This document shows, piece by piece, positions 1 to 7,349 of a DNA stretch of 64,000 nt (position 1 is its first letter; each line of letters opens with the position of its first letter). The position numbers and the translations under genes are program-made. This DNA comes from Leptotrichia hofstadii (GTDB lineage: Bacteria; Fusobacteriota; Fusobacteriia; Fusobacteriales; Leptotrichiaceae): the NCBI RefSeq assembly GCF_007990525.1, contig NZ_AP019823.1, positions 2,480,001-2,544,000 of the forward strand, read 5' to 3'. Below the pieces are notes generated by a model, which ran no database searches, was not told where the DNA came from, and saw only the letters and a program-made list of their open reading frames with translations.

Positions 1-820
1 CTGAAAATCTCATCAGTTCCAGATTTGACTCATAGTAAAATGAAAATGCACCATCTTTAGCAACTCCAACACGTTTTCCTTTATATTTATTCTTTAAGTC
101 CTTTATTGGTTCAAAACTGTCTATACTGCTTTTTGCTTCAAATTCTTCTGCTATTTCGTAAATTTTTTCTAAATCTAAACAATTTTGTGCAATTTCCTTA
201 AACAGCTGTTTCTTTTCCTCAAGTTCTTTTGAGCCTTTCAATTCAAAAGCCTGTTTTAATCCCAAATGTCTGCTTTCCACCGATAATTTCTCATTTTTTG
301 GCAAATATCCTACGCATTCTATTCCCGTAAATCTTTCCACCGCTTCCTTCAAGTTTGAATATAGCTTTTCAGAAGAAACATTATTTAAAATAATACCCTT
401 TATTTTAACATTTTTATCAAACAATTTAAAACCCAAAACTTCGGCAGCTATGCTTGTGGAGATTCCTTTTGCGTTAACTACGAGAATTACTGGGATATCA
501 AGGATTCTTGATATATGAGCTGTACTAAAATTATCCTTTTCATGCCCAATTCCATCATAAAGCCCCATAACTCCCTCAACTATAGCGATATTGCTTCCTT
601 TCGCTCCTGTTTCAAATATATGCCTTAACGTACTTTCATCAAACATAAAAGCATCTAAATTACGAGATTTATTTCCCGTGAACAACTCATGATAGCCAGG
701 ATCGATGTAGTCTGGACCAACTTTAAAAGGTGCCACATTTTCAAAAGCTGACATCAATATGCTGCTTACTGTAGTCTTTCCGCCACCGCTCATTGCTCCC
801 GATATAAGTATTTTTTTCAT
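1..820 (-). CDS. cbiA: Cobyrinate a,c-diamide synthase, 3' end outside window
   Basis: The N-terminal 273 codons of a CbiA/CobB-type amidotransferase can be read; the C-terminal glutaminase half lies beyond the left edge. The enzyme uses ATP and glutamine to amidate the a and c side chains of cobyrinate in the cytoplasm. Visible features are the P-loop near the N-terminus (SGAMSGGGKTT), a KVGPDYIDPGYH motif and EGVMGLYDG, all typical of the family. The start ATG overlaps the stop of cbiO (ATGA), so the two are translationally coupled at the end of the riboswitch-controlled cbiMNQO operon. It could also be called cobB; the anaerobic-type neighbours favour cbiA. Confidence 0.9.
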   Translation of the reverse strand, partial: MKKILISGAMSGGGKTTVSSILMSAFENVAPFKVGPDYIDPGYHELFTGNKSRNLDAFMFDESTLRHIFETGAKGSNIAIVEGVMGLYDGIGHEKDNFSTAHISRILDIPVILVVNAKGISTSIAAEVLGFKLFDKNVKIKGIILNNVSSEKLYSNLKEAVERFTGIECVGYLPKNEKLSVESRHLGLKQAFELKGSKELEEKKQLFKEIAQNCLDLEKIYEIAEEFEAKSSIDSFEPIKDLKNKYKGKRVGVAKDGAFSFYYESNLELMRFS

Positions 821-1623
821 AGCAAGTTTTTTTCCTCCAAAAATTTATAATAATCATTTTCATCAAGATTTTTATACTTGAGATAACTTTTTATTTTCAG
901 TACATTTGGAATATTCAAATTTAATTTCTTCAAAAATTCAAAATCCTCAAAAACCTCATCTCTGCTCCCTTGCCGTACAATTCTCCCTTTTTCAAGGACA
1001 TAGATATAGTCAGCAAATTCATAGGCAAAATCTGTATCGTGCGTTGATACCACCATTGTTTTTCCTGCTTTGGAAAAATTATCTAGAATTTCTGATACTC
1101 TTTTTGTATTTTTAGAATCAAGCCATGCAGTTGGCTCATCTAGAATAAGAAGTTCTGGCTCCATTGCCGTAATTGCAGCTATTGAGACTCTTTTTTTCTG
1201 TCCATAGCTCAGATGATGACAAGGTCTATCTTTTAAATCTGTTATATTGATTTCTTTCATTGCCCTGTTTACATTTTTTTCTACTTCCTCTTTAGAATAT
1301 CCAAGATTTTCAGGTCCGTAAGCTACTTCCTGAAATACTAAAGGGGCAAAAATCTGTATTTCAGGATCCTGAAAAATTATTCCGACTTTTTTTCTCAATT
1401 CTTCGAGATTTTTCTTTTTATGCTCTATTTTTTTCTCTTCAAAATAAATATTTCCCTTTTGTGCTTTCAAAAGTCCATTCATTATTAAAAATAATGTTGA
1501 TTTTCCTGAGCCATTTTCCCCAAGAAATAATGTTTTCTTACCTTTTTCAATATTCAAAGTCACATCTTTTAGAGCCTCTGTATCTTCATCATACGAAAAA
1601 GTTATATTTTCAAGTCTAAGCAT
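817..1623 (-). CDS. cbiO: Cobalt ECF/Cbi transporter ATPase
   Basis: 268-residue ABC ATPase that powers the CbiMNQO cobalt uptake system at the inner face of the membrane. Walker A (GENGSGKST, about residue 35), Q-loop (FQDPE), signature (LSYGQKKR, about 138), Walker B (LLILDEPT) and the switch histidine (STHD) are all present. LSYGQ in place of LSGGQ is common in CbiO/EcfA proteins. The start overlaps the end of cbiQ by 8 bases and the stop overlaps cbiA. Position between cbiQ and cbiA makes the cobalt assignment strong. Confidence 0.93.
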   Translation of the reverse strand: MLRLENITFSYDEDTEALKDVTLNIEKGKKTLFLGENGSGKSTLFLIMNGLLKAQKGNIYFEEKKIEHKKKNLEELRKKVGIIFQDPEIQIFAPLVFQEVAYGPENLGYSKEEVEKNVNRAMKEINITDLKDRPCHHLSYGQKKRVSIAAITAMEPELLILDEPTAWLDSKNTKRVSEILDNFSKAGKTMVVSTHDTDFAYEFADYIYVLEKGRIVRQGSRDEVFEDFEFLKKLNLNIPNVLKIKSYLKYKNLDENDYYKFLEEKNLL

Positions 1624-2308
1624 TGTATTTTACCACCAAATATAAATTTATTATAACTATTATTATTACGAATATTATTTCAAACCCAATTTTTTTATAT
1701 TTTCTATGAGAAAAAATAAATTCCTTTCCCATTCTTGATTCCACAGCCTTTATAGAATTCAGATTATAGTAGTATGTTTTTTTTAATATAGCAACTACTA
1801 GCATTGGAAATGATTTCATCCCATTTTTAAAACTGCTGTATCCTAGTCTTACTTCCTGTGCATTATGTAATTTTTCCTTATTTTCAAATAATAAAAATAT
1901 ATATCTGTAAATTAGTAAAAACATTTCCCTAAATATTTTAGGAAATTTCAGCTTTGCAAATATATAGTCCAAATCTATAATTGGAGTAGAACAAATAAGG
2001 AAATAAACTACAGCTATCGAGGAAAATGAACGTAGCAAAAATGTCCATATATCCGCTTTTATAAACAGCAAGGAAATTACAGTTGTTAAAATAAATAAAG
2101 CCGGAATAAAGTTCAGCTTTAACAAGTCACCTATTTTCACTTTTACGACAAACAAAAGAAGTAAATTAAACAGTATAAAATTAAAAACAAATACTATTTT
2201 ACTTCCAGTATAAAGTAAAAATACTAATGTCGTCATTGACAATATAAACTTTACTCCGGGGTTTATATTTTTTATGGGATTTGTGTAAGATACCTTATCT
2301 ATTAGCAT
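1616..2308 (-). CDS. cbiQ: Cobalt transporter transmembrane subunit CbiQ
   Basis: Integral membrane protein of about 230 residues with several hydrophobic segments, the T-component that couples the CbiO ATPase to the CbiM substrate-binding subunit. The cytoplasmic coupling region typical of CbiQ/EcfT (FREMFLLIYRY, then an arginine-containing stretch around QEVRLGY and AVESRMGK) is visible. I place the start at the ATG at 2308, because the upstream GTG at 2320 lies in the AAAGGTGA ribosome-binding site. It overlaps the end of cbiN by 14 bases. Confidence 0.9.
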   Translation of the reverse strand: MLIDKVSYTNPIKNINPGVKFILSMTTLVFLLYTGSKIVFVFNFILFNLLLLFVVKVKIGDLLKLNFIPALFILTTVISLLFIKADIWTFLLRSFSSIAVVYFLICSTPIIDLDYIFAKLKFPKIFREMFLLIYRYIFLLFENKEKLHNAQEVRLGYSSFKNGMKSFPMLVVAILKKTYYYNLNSIKAVESRMGKEFIFSHRKYKKIGFEIIFVIIIVIINLYLVVKYNA

Positions 2309-2597
2309 TTTTTCTTTCACCTTTGAAATAGCCTAATACATACCCTACAATTCCTGCACCTAATGCCGCCTGTAATGCAAACAGCAGACTTTCAGTTTCA
2401 TCTCCTGGTAATTCTATTAAATTTTTAGCCCATGGCTCATAATCAGGTTTTATAGTTTTTATTACTTCTTCTCCCTTGTCATCAGATCCTCCAAATTCAG
2501 ATTTTACGAGAAGCAAAGGAATAACACCTATTAAAATTATTGCAATTATTAAAATAATATTCTTTTTAAATACACTTTTGTTTTTATTTTCCGACAT
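2295..2597 (-). CDS. cbiN: Cobalt transport protein CbiN
   Basis: Small 100-residue protein with two membrane helices (about residues 11-30 and 72-90) flanking an extracytoplasmic loop with the family motif KPDYEPWAKN. CbiN is the auxiliary subunit that stimulates metal loading of CbiM. Its start shares one base with the cbiM stop (TAATG), and it overlaps cbiQ downstream. Length and motif match the family. Confidence 0.92.
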   Translation of the reverse strand: MSENKNKSVFKKNIILIIAIILIGVIPLLLVKSEFGGSDDKGEEVIKTIKPDYEPWAKNLIELPGDETESLLFALQAALGAGIVGYVLGYFKGERKNANR

Positions 2598-3304
2598 TAA
2601 GCTTCCACCTCTTTTACGCTATATTTTTCAAGTATATTCATCACCACGTTTGTAAGTAGCCCTTCGATAACTGCAAGAGGAACCTGAGTTACTGCAAATA
2701 CCGCTCCAAATTTGATAAATGAAGCAACTACTCCACCTTGTGGAGATGGATATGCAAGTGCAAGCTGAATTGATGTTACCACATAAGTCGCAAGATCTCC
2801 TAACGCTGCTGCCAAAAATACCGCTAACGCCTTATTCTTTTTCTCAAATCCTTTATACACTAAATATGATACAATTGGTCCTGCAATTGCCATTGAAACA
2901 GCGTTTGCTCCCAAAGTTGTAAATCCTCCGTGTGCAAGCAATCCTGCTTGAAATATTAATACGATTGTTCCAAGAATGGAAGTTACAAAAGGTCCGTATA
3001 ATATAGCAGATAGCCCTACTCCTGTAGGATGTGATGAACTTCCTGTAACTGATGGAATTTTTAGTGCAGACAATACAAATATAAATGCACCTGCTAATGC
3101 AAGCGTCATTTTTTCCCGCACGCTCCCTTTAGAAACAGATTGAAGCTTCTTTATTCCTATTATCCAAAACGGAATACACACTGCAAACCATACCATAACC
3201 CAATTTAAAGGTAAAAAACCTTCCATAATGTGCATTGAATAACCATTTACGCCTATTAACAGCATACTGGTTAAAACCAAAAACAATAATGTTCTCTTTT
3301 TCAT
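2597..3304 (-). CDS. cbiM: Cobalt transport substrate-binding subunit CbiM
   Basis: 235-residue membrane protein that selects and binds Co(II). A signal-like hydrophobic stretch (residues 1-23) precedes MHIMEGFLP; in this family the metal-binding N-terminus begins at that MH, so cleavage just before it would expose the ligands. [10 protein letters not shown] (about residues 88-97) is the conserved histidine loop. First gene of the cbiMNQOA operon, transcribed from a promoter and B12 riboswitch upstream, so its expression should fall when adenosylcobalamin is plentiful (inferred). Confidence 0.93.
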   Translation of the reverse strand: MKKRTLLFLVLTSMLLIGVNGYSMHIMEGFLPLNWVMVWFAVCIPFWIIGIKKLQSVSKGSVREKMTLALAGAFIFVLSALKIPSVTGSSSHPTGVGLSAILYGPFVTSILGTIVLIFQAGLLAHGGFTTLGANAVSMAIAGPIVSYLVYKGFEKKNKALAVFLAAALGDLATYVVTSIQLALAYPSPQGGVVASFIKFGAVFAVTQVPLAVIEGLLTNVVMNILEKYSVKEVEA

Positions 3305-3347
3305 TTTCTCTCCTTCTCCAAATTTAATTTAACCTTCGGCAAGTTCC

Positions 3348-3370
3348 AAAAAAAAATCAGCCAAAGCTGA
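3348..3370 (-). terminator. Leader terminator between B12 riboswitch and cbiM
   Basis: On the minus strand a 5-bp stem (TCAGC/GCTGA, loop TTTG) is followed directly by nine T. It sits between the riboswitch aptamer and cbiM and is the likely expression platform, ending transcription when cobalamin is bound. The stem is short, so the attenuation mechanism is an inference. Confidence 0.6.
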
Positions 3371-3510
3371 AGCCAATACACGTCAAAACTTCCACAACAA
3401 TAACTATATCACCATCGTATAGTACGCTTATGGAACAAATCACCGTTGATTTATTTTTACATTGATGTATATTAAATCTTCCCTTCCCAGAAAATTTTAT
3501 ATAAAAAATT

Positions 3511-3666
3511 ATTAGGCAAGTCTCCTGACTAACTTCATCCTACTCATACCCTTCCCAAAATATCCAAGATATCTCAGTGGTTTTGTGTACTTTCGTCAGC
3601 TTCACAGTAGTGGGGGCTGTATCGGATTCTAACCGATTTCCTTATTAAGTTTGTAAAACACCTATA
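3511..3666 (-). promoter_or_regulatory. Cobalamin (B12) riboswitch upstream of cbiMNQOA
   Basis: Minus-strand leader carries the conserved parts of the cobalamin aptamer in order: TAGGTG at the 5' end, AATAAGGAA, GCCCCCACTACTGTGA, TTTGGGAAGGG, GAGTAGGATGAAG and the closing B12-box GTCAGGAGACTTGCC. It lies just downstream of a sigma70-type promoter and about 200 bases upstream of cbiM, with a terminator between. Known role of the class: shuts off cobalamin synthesis and cobalt-uptake genes when B12 is bound. Confidence 0.95.
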
Positions 3667-3679
3667 ATTCTTTAATAAT

Positions 3680-3707
3680 AGTATACTCTCTTTTTTATAT
3701 TTGTCAA
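3680..3707 (-). promoter_or_regulatory. Promoter of the cbiMNQOA riboswitch transcript
   Basis: Minus-strand TTGACA (3702-3707) and TATACT (3680-3685) with a 16-base spacer, ending about 14 bases before the aptamer begins. The same -35/-10 pair and spacing recur at the eut operon promoter. Confidence 0.75.
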
Positions 3708-3777
3708 CCCTAAAAAAACATATTTTTTTCAAATTTAAATAATTTATTAATATGATATTGGAGTATACAAAATATTG

Positions 3778-3806
3778 TTGACAAATATTATAAAATAATT
3801 TATAAT
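3778..3806 (+). promoter_or_regulatory. Consensus promoter for the SRPBCC-marR pair
   Basis: Perfect consensus TTGACA (3778-3783) and TATAAT (3801-3806) with a 17-base spacer. A strong AAGGAGGA ribosome-binding site precedes the ATG at 3838. It is divergent from the cbi riboswitch promoter. Confidence 0.85.
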
Positions 3807-3837
3807 AAGTACACATATAATATAAGGAGGAAATATA

Positions 3838-4245
3838 ATGGAATTTAGTTTTACTTTAAAAATCAAAGCAAAAAAAGAAGATGCGTGGGAATACTATGCA
3901 AATATTGAAAAATGGTATGATTGGGAAAAAGACTTAAAAAATATCACATTAAAAGGTGAATTTAAGACAGGTTCATGTGGAACTATGGAACTTGAAGGAA
4001 TGCCCCCTATGGAATATAAACTTACTCTTGTAAAACCTTTTGAAGAATTTTGGGATAAAACAGAAACTCCATTTGGAGATATTCTTTTTGGTCATCAAAT
4101 AATTGACAACAATGACGGAAGCATAAATATAAAACATACTGTAATTTTGGACAGTGAAGATGAACAGCATTTAGAATTTTTAAGCCAAGTTTTTTCAGAT
4201 GTCCCTCAATCTATATTTATTCTAAAAAATTACTTGGAAAGATAA
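3838..4245 (+). CDS. SRPBCC (START-like) domain protein
   Basis: 135-residue single-domain protein of the SRPBCC/polyketide cyclase type. The opening FSFTLKIKAKKEDAWEYYANIEKW matches the fold's usual start of a beta strand followed by a helix with the W..Y motif. Members bind hydrophobic ligands; no specific substrate can be named. It has a consensus promoter and a near-ideal ribosome-binding site and is followed 12 bases later by a MarR regulator. The pair could be a small ligand-responsive unit. Confidence 0.75.
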   Translation: MEFSFTLKIKAKKEDAWEYYANIEKWYDWEKDLKNITLKGEFKTGSCGTMELEGMPPMEYKLTLVKPFEEFWDKTETPFGDILFGHQIIDNNDGSINIKHTVILDSEDEQHLEFLSQVFSDVPQSIFILKNYLER

Positions 4246-4257
4246 GGTGATTGGGGC

Positions 4258-4701
4258 TTGTTTACATCAAAATATAAAGATAATTCAGAAAAATCAACAG
4301 GATTGTTATTTATGAGGGTATACAATAAATGGCATTCTATTATAAAAAAAGAGTTAAAGAAAATGAACTTAACACACCCTCAATTTGTTGTTTTAGCTTC
4401 CCTTGCTTATTTATCACAAAACAGCGACGAAGTCACGCAAGTTATGATTTCAAAACTCTCAGGAATAGATGTTATGACAGTATCTCAAATATTAAATTTA
4501 TTAGAAAAAAATGATTTTGTAAAAAGAAAAGAACATTCAAGAGACACAAGGGCAAAAGCAGTTATTTTGAACAAAAAAGGAGAAGAAATATTACAAAAAG
4601 CTGTTCCATTAGTTGAGAAAATCGATGAAATTTTTTTCGAAAAGTTAGATACCGATGAAGAACAATTTAAACATTTTCTTGTCAGATTACACGAAGAATA
4701 A
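4258..4701 (+). CDS. MarR-family transcriptional regulator
   Basis: 147-residue winged-helix protein. The DNA-binding region is visible as LTHPQFVVLASLAYL, VTQVMISKLSGIDVMTVSQILNLLEKNDFVKR and the wing HSRDTRAKAVILNKKGEEI. The start is a TTG at 4258, eight to nine bases after an AAGGTG ribosome-binding site; the next in-frame ATG at 4312 would remove part of the first helix. It lies directly after the SRPBCC gene in one operon and probably regulates it in response to a small ligand. Confidence 0.82.
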   Translation: MFTSKYKDNSEKSTGLLFMRVYNKWHSIIKKELKKMNLTHPQFVVLASLAYLSQNSDEVTQVMISKLSGIDVMTVSQILNLLEKNDFVKRKEHSRDTRAKAVILNKKGEEILQKAVPLVEKIDEIFFEKLDTDEEQFKHFLVRLHEE

Positions 4702-4792
4702 GAAATATTATCTATAATTAATGATTATGTCAAAATTATCATTTTCATTATTATATTTAAAATTCAAAAAATAAAACAGAATTTTATTCAAT

Positions 4793-4830
4793 AGGACTAT
4801 TTACATAAAAATGTTGTAGTCCTTCTCTTT
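4793..4830 (+). terminator. Terminator after marR
   Basis: Stem AGGACTA (4793-4799) pairs with TAGTCCT (4817-4823), with an inner ACAT/ATGT helix around an AAAA loop, followed by a T-rich run on the plus strand. It ends the SRPBCC-marR transcript. Confidence 0.75.
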
Positions 4831-4923
4831 TTTATGATTTATCAATATATTCAAAACCAAAATAACTTGGTTTTAATAAAAAAAACATGTTAATTTTCTA
4901 GTTTATCAGAACTTTCCAATGTT

Positions 4924-5250
4924 TTATTTTATTTTGCCATCTTTATATTTTTTTCTCTTTTTATTTTTGTAAGTTTCCCTTCTGTCTGAAATTTCTATAA
5001 TTAATATTAACAAAACTTCATCCTTTATTTCCACTACAATTCTGTAAGATCCTACTCTGTATCTCCATAATCCTTTTAAATTTCCTGTTAGTGCCTTTCC
5101 TCTTTGTTTTGGATTTTGTGTATTTATCAAATTTTCTAAAATCCATTTTTTAAGAAGTTTTGCAATCGCTTTATTTGTTTTACTTAATTTTTTTAAATCC
5201 TTTTCTGCAGATTCAGTAAATTTAACTTCGTAAAATCTTTTTTCCATCAT
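4924..5250 (-). CDS. RelE/YafQ-type toxin of a type II TA pair
   Basis: 108-residue basic protein of the RelE superfamily, whose members cleave mRNA on the ribosome. Recognisable elements are the N-terminal FTESAEKDLKKL helix, RGKALTGNLKGLWRYRVGSYRIV and the end strand ISDRRETYKNKK. The C-terminal tail is unusually lysine-rich. The gene starts in an ATGA overlap with the upstream antitoxin; ATG 5250 or 5247 could be used. Promoter and palindromic operator lie upstream of the antitoxin. Confidence 0.82.
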   Translation of the reverse strand: MMEKRFYEVKFTESAEKDLKKLSKTNKAIAKLLKKWILENLINTQNPKQRGKALTGNLKGLWRYRVGSYRIVVEIKDEVLLILIIEISDRRETYKNKKRKKYKDGKIK

Positions 5251-5474
5251 AACCCTAACCTTTTGAAAACTTCTTCAGCAGAAGCAGTTTTTTCAGATTT
5301 TGAATTTTCCCACCTTTTCAATATTCTTTTTTCATCTTCCTCAGTTATTTCATCGTATATTTTATCTAAAATTAAATTCCGAACAAAAGATGACATATTA
5401 AGGTTATTTATGCTCGCATATTCCTTTAAAAATTCCAAATCCTCTTTCTCCATCCTTAACGATAATGTTGGCAT
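5247..5474 (-). CDS. Ribbon-helix-helix antitoxin paired with the RelE-type toxin
   Basis: 75-residue acidic protein. The N-terminus MPTLSLRMEKEDLEFLKEYA followed by NLNMSSFVRNLI is a ribbon-helix-helix DNA-binding domain of the RelB/DUF6290 kind; the C-terminal half is the toxin-neutralising tail. The stop overlaps the toxin start (ATGA). It presumably binds the 22-bp palindrome 15 bases upstream and represses the operon. Confidence 0.82.
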   Translation of the reverse strand: MPTLSLRMEKEDLEFLKEYASINNLNMSSFVRNLILDKIYDEITEEDEKRILKRWENSKSEKTASAEEVFKRLGL

Positions 5475-5488
5475 TTTTTATCCCTCCA

Positions 5489-5510
5489 ATTGTAATATTT
5501 ATATTACAAT
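5489..5510 (-). promoter_or_regulatory. Palindromic operator of the RelE-type TA operon
   Basis: A 22-bp inverted repeat with two perfect 10-bp arms (ATTGTAATAT / ATATTACAAT) around a two-base centre. It overlaps the -10 box and the probable transcription start. This is a typical place for autorepression by a ribbon-helix-helix antitoxin. Confidence 0.75.
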
Positions 5511-5537
5511 AGTATCACTCGTTATTTTATTTGTCAA
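5509..5537 (-). promoter_or_regulatory. Promoter of the RelE-type TA operon
   Basis: Minus-strand TTGACA (5532-5537), 17-base spacer, TACTAT (5509-5514). The operator palindrome begins inside the -10 box. Confidence 0.8.
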
Positions 5538-5633
5538 TATATAAAATAATTACCGTCTTTTACAACTATTATTCAAATTTATTAAGTTAAAAGATTTCAA
5601 TAAAGATGATTTTCAATTTTTCAAGATTTTTTA

Positions 5634-5789
5634 TTATTTTTTACCACATATAATTGCTGTAATTTCATCATCAAATACATCTATTTCAATTGCTGATTTT
5701 CTTTTTAAATAATATTTTTCCTCATTAACATATATTTCAAAAACATCAAATCTACCAAATGGAATATTATCTACTATTTTTAGTGTCAT
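5634..5789 (-). CDS. Small hypothetical protein, 51 residues
   Basis: Short ORF beginning MTLKIVDNIPFGRFDVFEIY and ending ITAIICGKK, with an AAAGG ribosome-binding site shortly before the ATG. It follows the DUF4304-like gene by 45 bases in the same direction. Composition is that of a small beta-rich soluble protein with alternating acidic and hydrophobic residues. I do not recognise a family; it may be the partner of, or a fragment related to, the upstream gene. Confidence 0.5.
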   Translation of the reverse strand: MTLKIVDNIPFGRFDVFEIYVNEEKYYLKRKSAIEIDVFDDEITAIICGKK

Positions 5790-5834
5790 AACATAATTAG
5801 CCTTTCATATTCAGAATTATTTTCATCAAAATTT

Positions 5835-6527
5835 TCATTTTAATAATTTTTCTAATCCTAATTCAAGCAATGTTTGCTTTTCCCGCCAAATAATATATTC
5901 ATCTATACTTTTATGTCCTTCTTTTATTTTCTCTTTTAATATCAAGGCTTCTTCCATAATATTTTTTACCCAGTCCCATTCTTTTTCTTCTTGTGGGTAA
6001 TTATTATATTCTTCTTCAACTTTTTTAATATACGGAATAATTTCATTATATTTTTTAAATTTTGCCATTAACGTTGCTTGTGATATGTATACATATATAC
6101 GATCACATCCTTTTTGATTGAGATTTTGTTTTATTATCGCTTTTTCTTCTTCCAAGTTTTCAAACCATTCATAAAGCTCATTCTGAATAATTTTCAACAT
6201 TTTTTGCATACTTACTTTTATCGTCTCTTCATCACTTAAATCCCACCAGTAATCCCAACTGATACCTGAAAAATTTCCTAATCTGCCACCTACACCTATA
6301 GAATCTTTAACTGCTTGACAACATGTTAGTGTAATAAAAAAATTTACTGTAACTCTGTCATAATGTCTTTGAAAATTTAACCCTTCTAAAAATCCTAATT
6401 TATTTAATCTATAAAAATTTATCGTTCCTTTTTTATAAAAACCGTCTTTTTTTAGTGGTTTATCAAAATATTCCTTAAAATTCTTTTTGTAAATTACATT
6501 AAATTCTTTTGTAGTTAATTCGCTCAT
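5835..6527 (-). CDS. DUF4304-like protein
   Basis: 230-residue soluble protein. The N-terminal half (FKEYFDKPLKKDGFYKKG, FYRLNK, GLNFQRHYDR) resembles DUF4304 proteins, which start with a 'lysine-rich helix, then G-F-x-K-x-G, then N-F-Q' pattern. The C-terminal part is helical and charged. DUF4304 genes often occur singly in accessory regions, some beside polymorphic toxins, and an immunity role has been suggested for similar families; nothing here proves it. It lies between two TA pairs. Confidence 0.6.
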   Translation of the reverse strand: MSELTTKEFNVIYKKNFKEYFDKPLKKDGFYKKGTINFYRLNKLGFLEGLNFQRHYDRVTVNFFITLTCCQAVKDSIGVGGRLGNFSGISWDYWWDLSDEETIKVSMQKMLKIIQNELYEWFENLEEEKAIIKQNLNQKGCDRIYVYISQATLMAKFKKYNEIIPYIKKVEEEYNNYPQEEKEWDWVKNIMEEALILKEKIKEGHKSIDEYIIWREKQTLLELGLEKLLK

Positions 6528-6558
6528 AAATTCTCCTATTCCATAAATATTATACTTT

Positions 6559-6699
6559 TTATTTTATAAATCCAAGTTTATCAAAATCCAATTTCTTCTT
6601 AAAAAATTCCTCATATATTTTTAAATTTCGTCGTGTTACTGTGACACACTCAATCAAAAAATACTTGTTAAAAATATTTAATAATTCAATGAAACTTAT
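6559..6699 (-). pseudogene. Coding remnant without start, about 46 codons
   Basis: An open frame reading SFIELLNIFNKYFLIECVT and ending FFKKKLDFDKLGFIK before TAA has the look of a protein C-terminus, but it has no ATG or ribosome-binding site and is closed upstream by a stop. Probably the tail of a gene lost from this accessory island. The family is not recognised. Confidence 0.35.
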
Positions 6700-6742
6700 T
6701 TAAACCAAACTCAAAAAAAGGTAGAAAATTTTTCCATCCTTT

Positions 6743-7006
6743 TTATTTTTTCTTATAATGAGAACCGCATTGCAAAAACCAGATTTCACCATTTTCTATT
6801 TTATAAACAATTCTATTTCCTTCATTAATTCTCCTGCTCCAGTAGCCAGACAGTTCATGCTTCAAGCCTTCAGGTTTTCCGATACCAGCATATCCATTTC
6901 TATCAATGTCTTTTATAAGTTCCAATATTTTTTTGAAAACTTTCTTATCATTTTTCTGCCAGAAAAGAAAATCTTCCCATGCTTCATCAGACCATCTTTT
7001 TACCAT
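6743..7006 (-). CDS. yoeB: Txe/YoeB-family mRNA interferase toxin
   Basis: 87-residue toxin. The sequence fits YoeB along its whole length: W..WEDFLFWQ at the N-terminus, GKPEGLKHELSGYWSRRI, EGNRIVYKI and the end CGSHYKKK. The catalytic residues known from E. coli YoeB (E46, R65, H83, Y84) fall at exactly these positions here. The family cleaves mRNA at the ribosomal A site. The start ATG shares a base with the antitoxin stop (TAATG). Its partner is of the RelB/DinJ type rather than the usual YefM. Confidence 0.9.
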   Translation of the reverse strand: MVKRWSDEAWEDFLFWQKNDKKVFKKILELIKDIDRNGYAGIGKPEGLKHELSGYWSRRINEGNRIVYKIENGEIWFLQCGSHYKKK

Positions 7007-7260
7007 TACAGCACCTCGCGAACTGTTCCACCAGTTTTTTCAATTTGTTCCTTTGCTTTTAGAAGTCTTGTGATATTTTCTTCACTGTAGAAATAATCGT
7101 CTTTTTCTGACAAGTCAATTTCCAGTTTTCTCTCTCTAACCAATTTTTTGGCTGCCATTGTAAAAAAAACAGGTAATGTTATTCCCAATTCTTCGCATAC
7201 ATTTTCCAAATCAAATTTTAAATTATCGTCTAATTTAAATGCATAAGTTGTTTTACTCAT
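7006..7260 (-). CDS. RelB/DinJ-type antitoxin of the YoeB-like toxin
   Basis: 84-residue protein beginning MSKTTYAFKLDDNLK, a ribbon-helix-helix strand and helix, then LENVCEELGITLPVFFTMAAKKLVRE, typical of RelB/DinJ antitoxins. I use the ATG at 7260: the upstream GTG at 7269 is part of the AGGGGTGA ribosome-binding site. The C-terminal half is the likely toxin-binding segment. Toxin and antitoxin overlap by one base. Confidence 0.85.
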   Translation of the reverse strand: MSKTTYAFKLDDNLKFDLENVCEELGITLPVFFTMAAKKLVRERKLEIDLSEKDDYFYSEENITRLLKAKEQIEKTGGTVREVL

Positions 7261-7293
7261 TTTTATCACCCCTATACATAAATATATATAACA

Positions 7294-7299
7294 ATTATA
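7294..7299 (-). promoter_or_regulatory. Probable -10 box of the YoeB-type TA operon
   Basis: Minus-strand TATAAT in the context GCTATAATTG lies 34 bases before the antitoxin start. No convincing -35 box is seen at the right distance. Confidence 0.4.
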
Positions 7300-7349
7300 G
7301 CATAAAAATTATAAAAAATAAAACTTTTGTTATATGCATAACAGTAAAA

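Noticed and set aside
3574-3816. 80-codon minus-strand open frame upstream of cbiM
   Set aside because: It covers the B12 aptamer and the promoter, has no ribosome-binding site and no protein-like composition.
7328-7343. 6-bp inverted repeat TGTTAT/ATAACA after the transporter operon
   Set aside because: Short stem without a T-run; not enough to call a terminator or operator.
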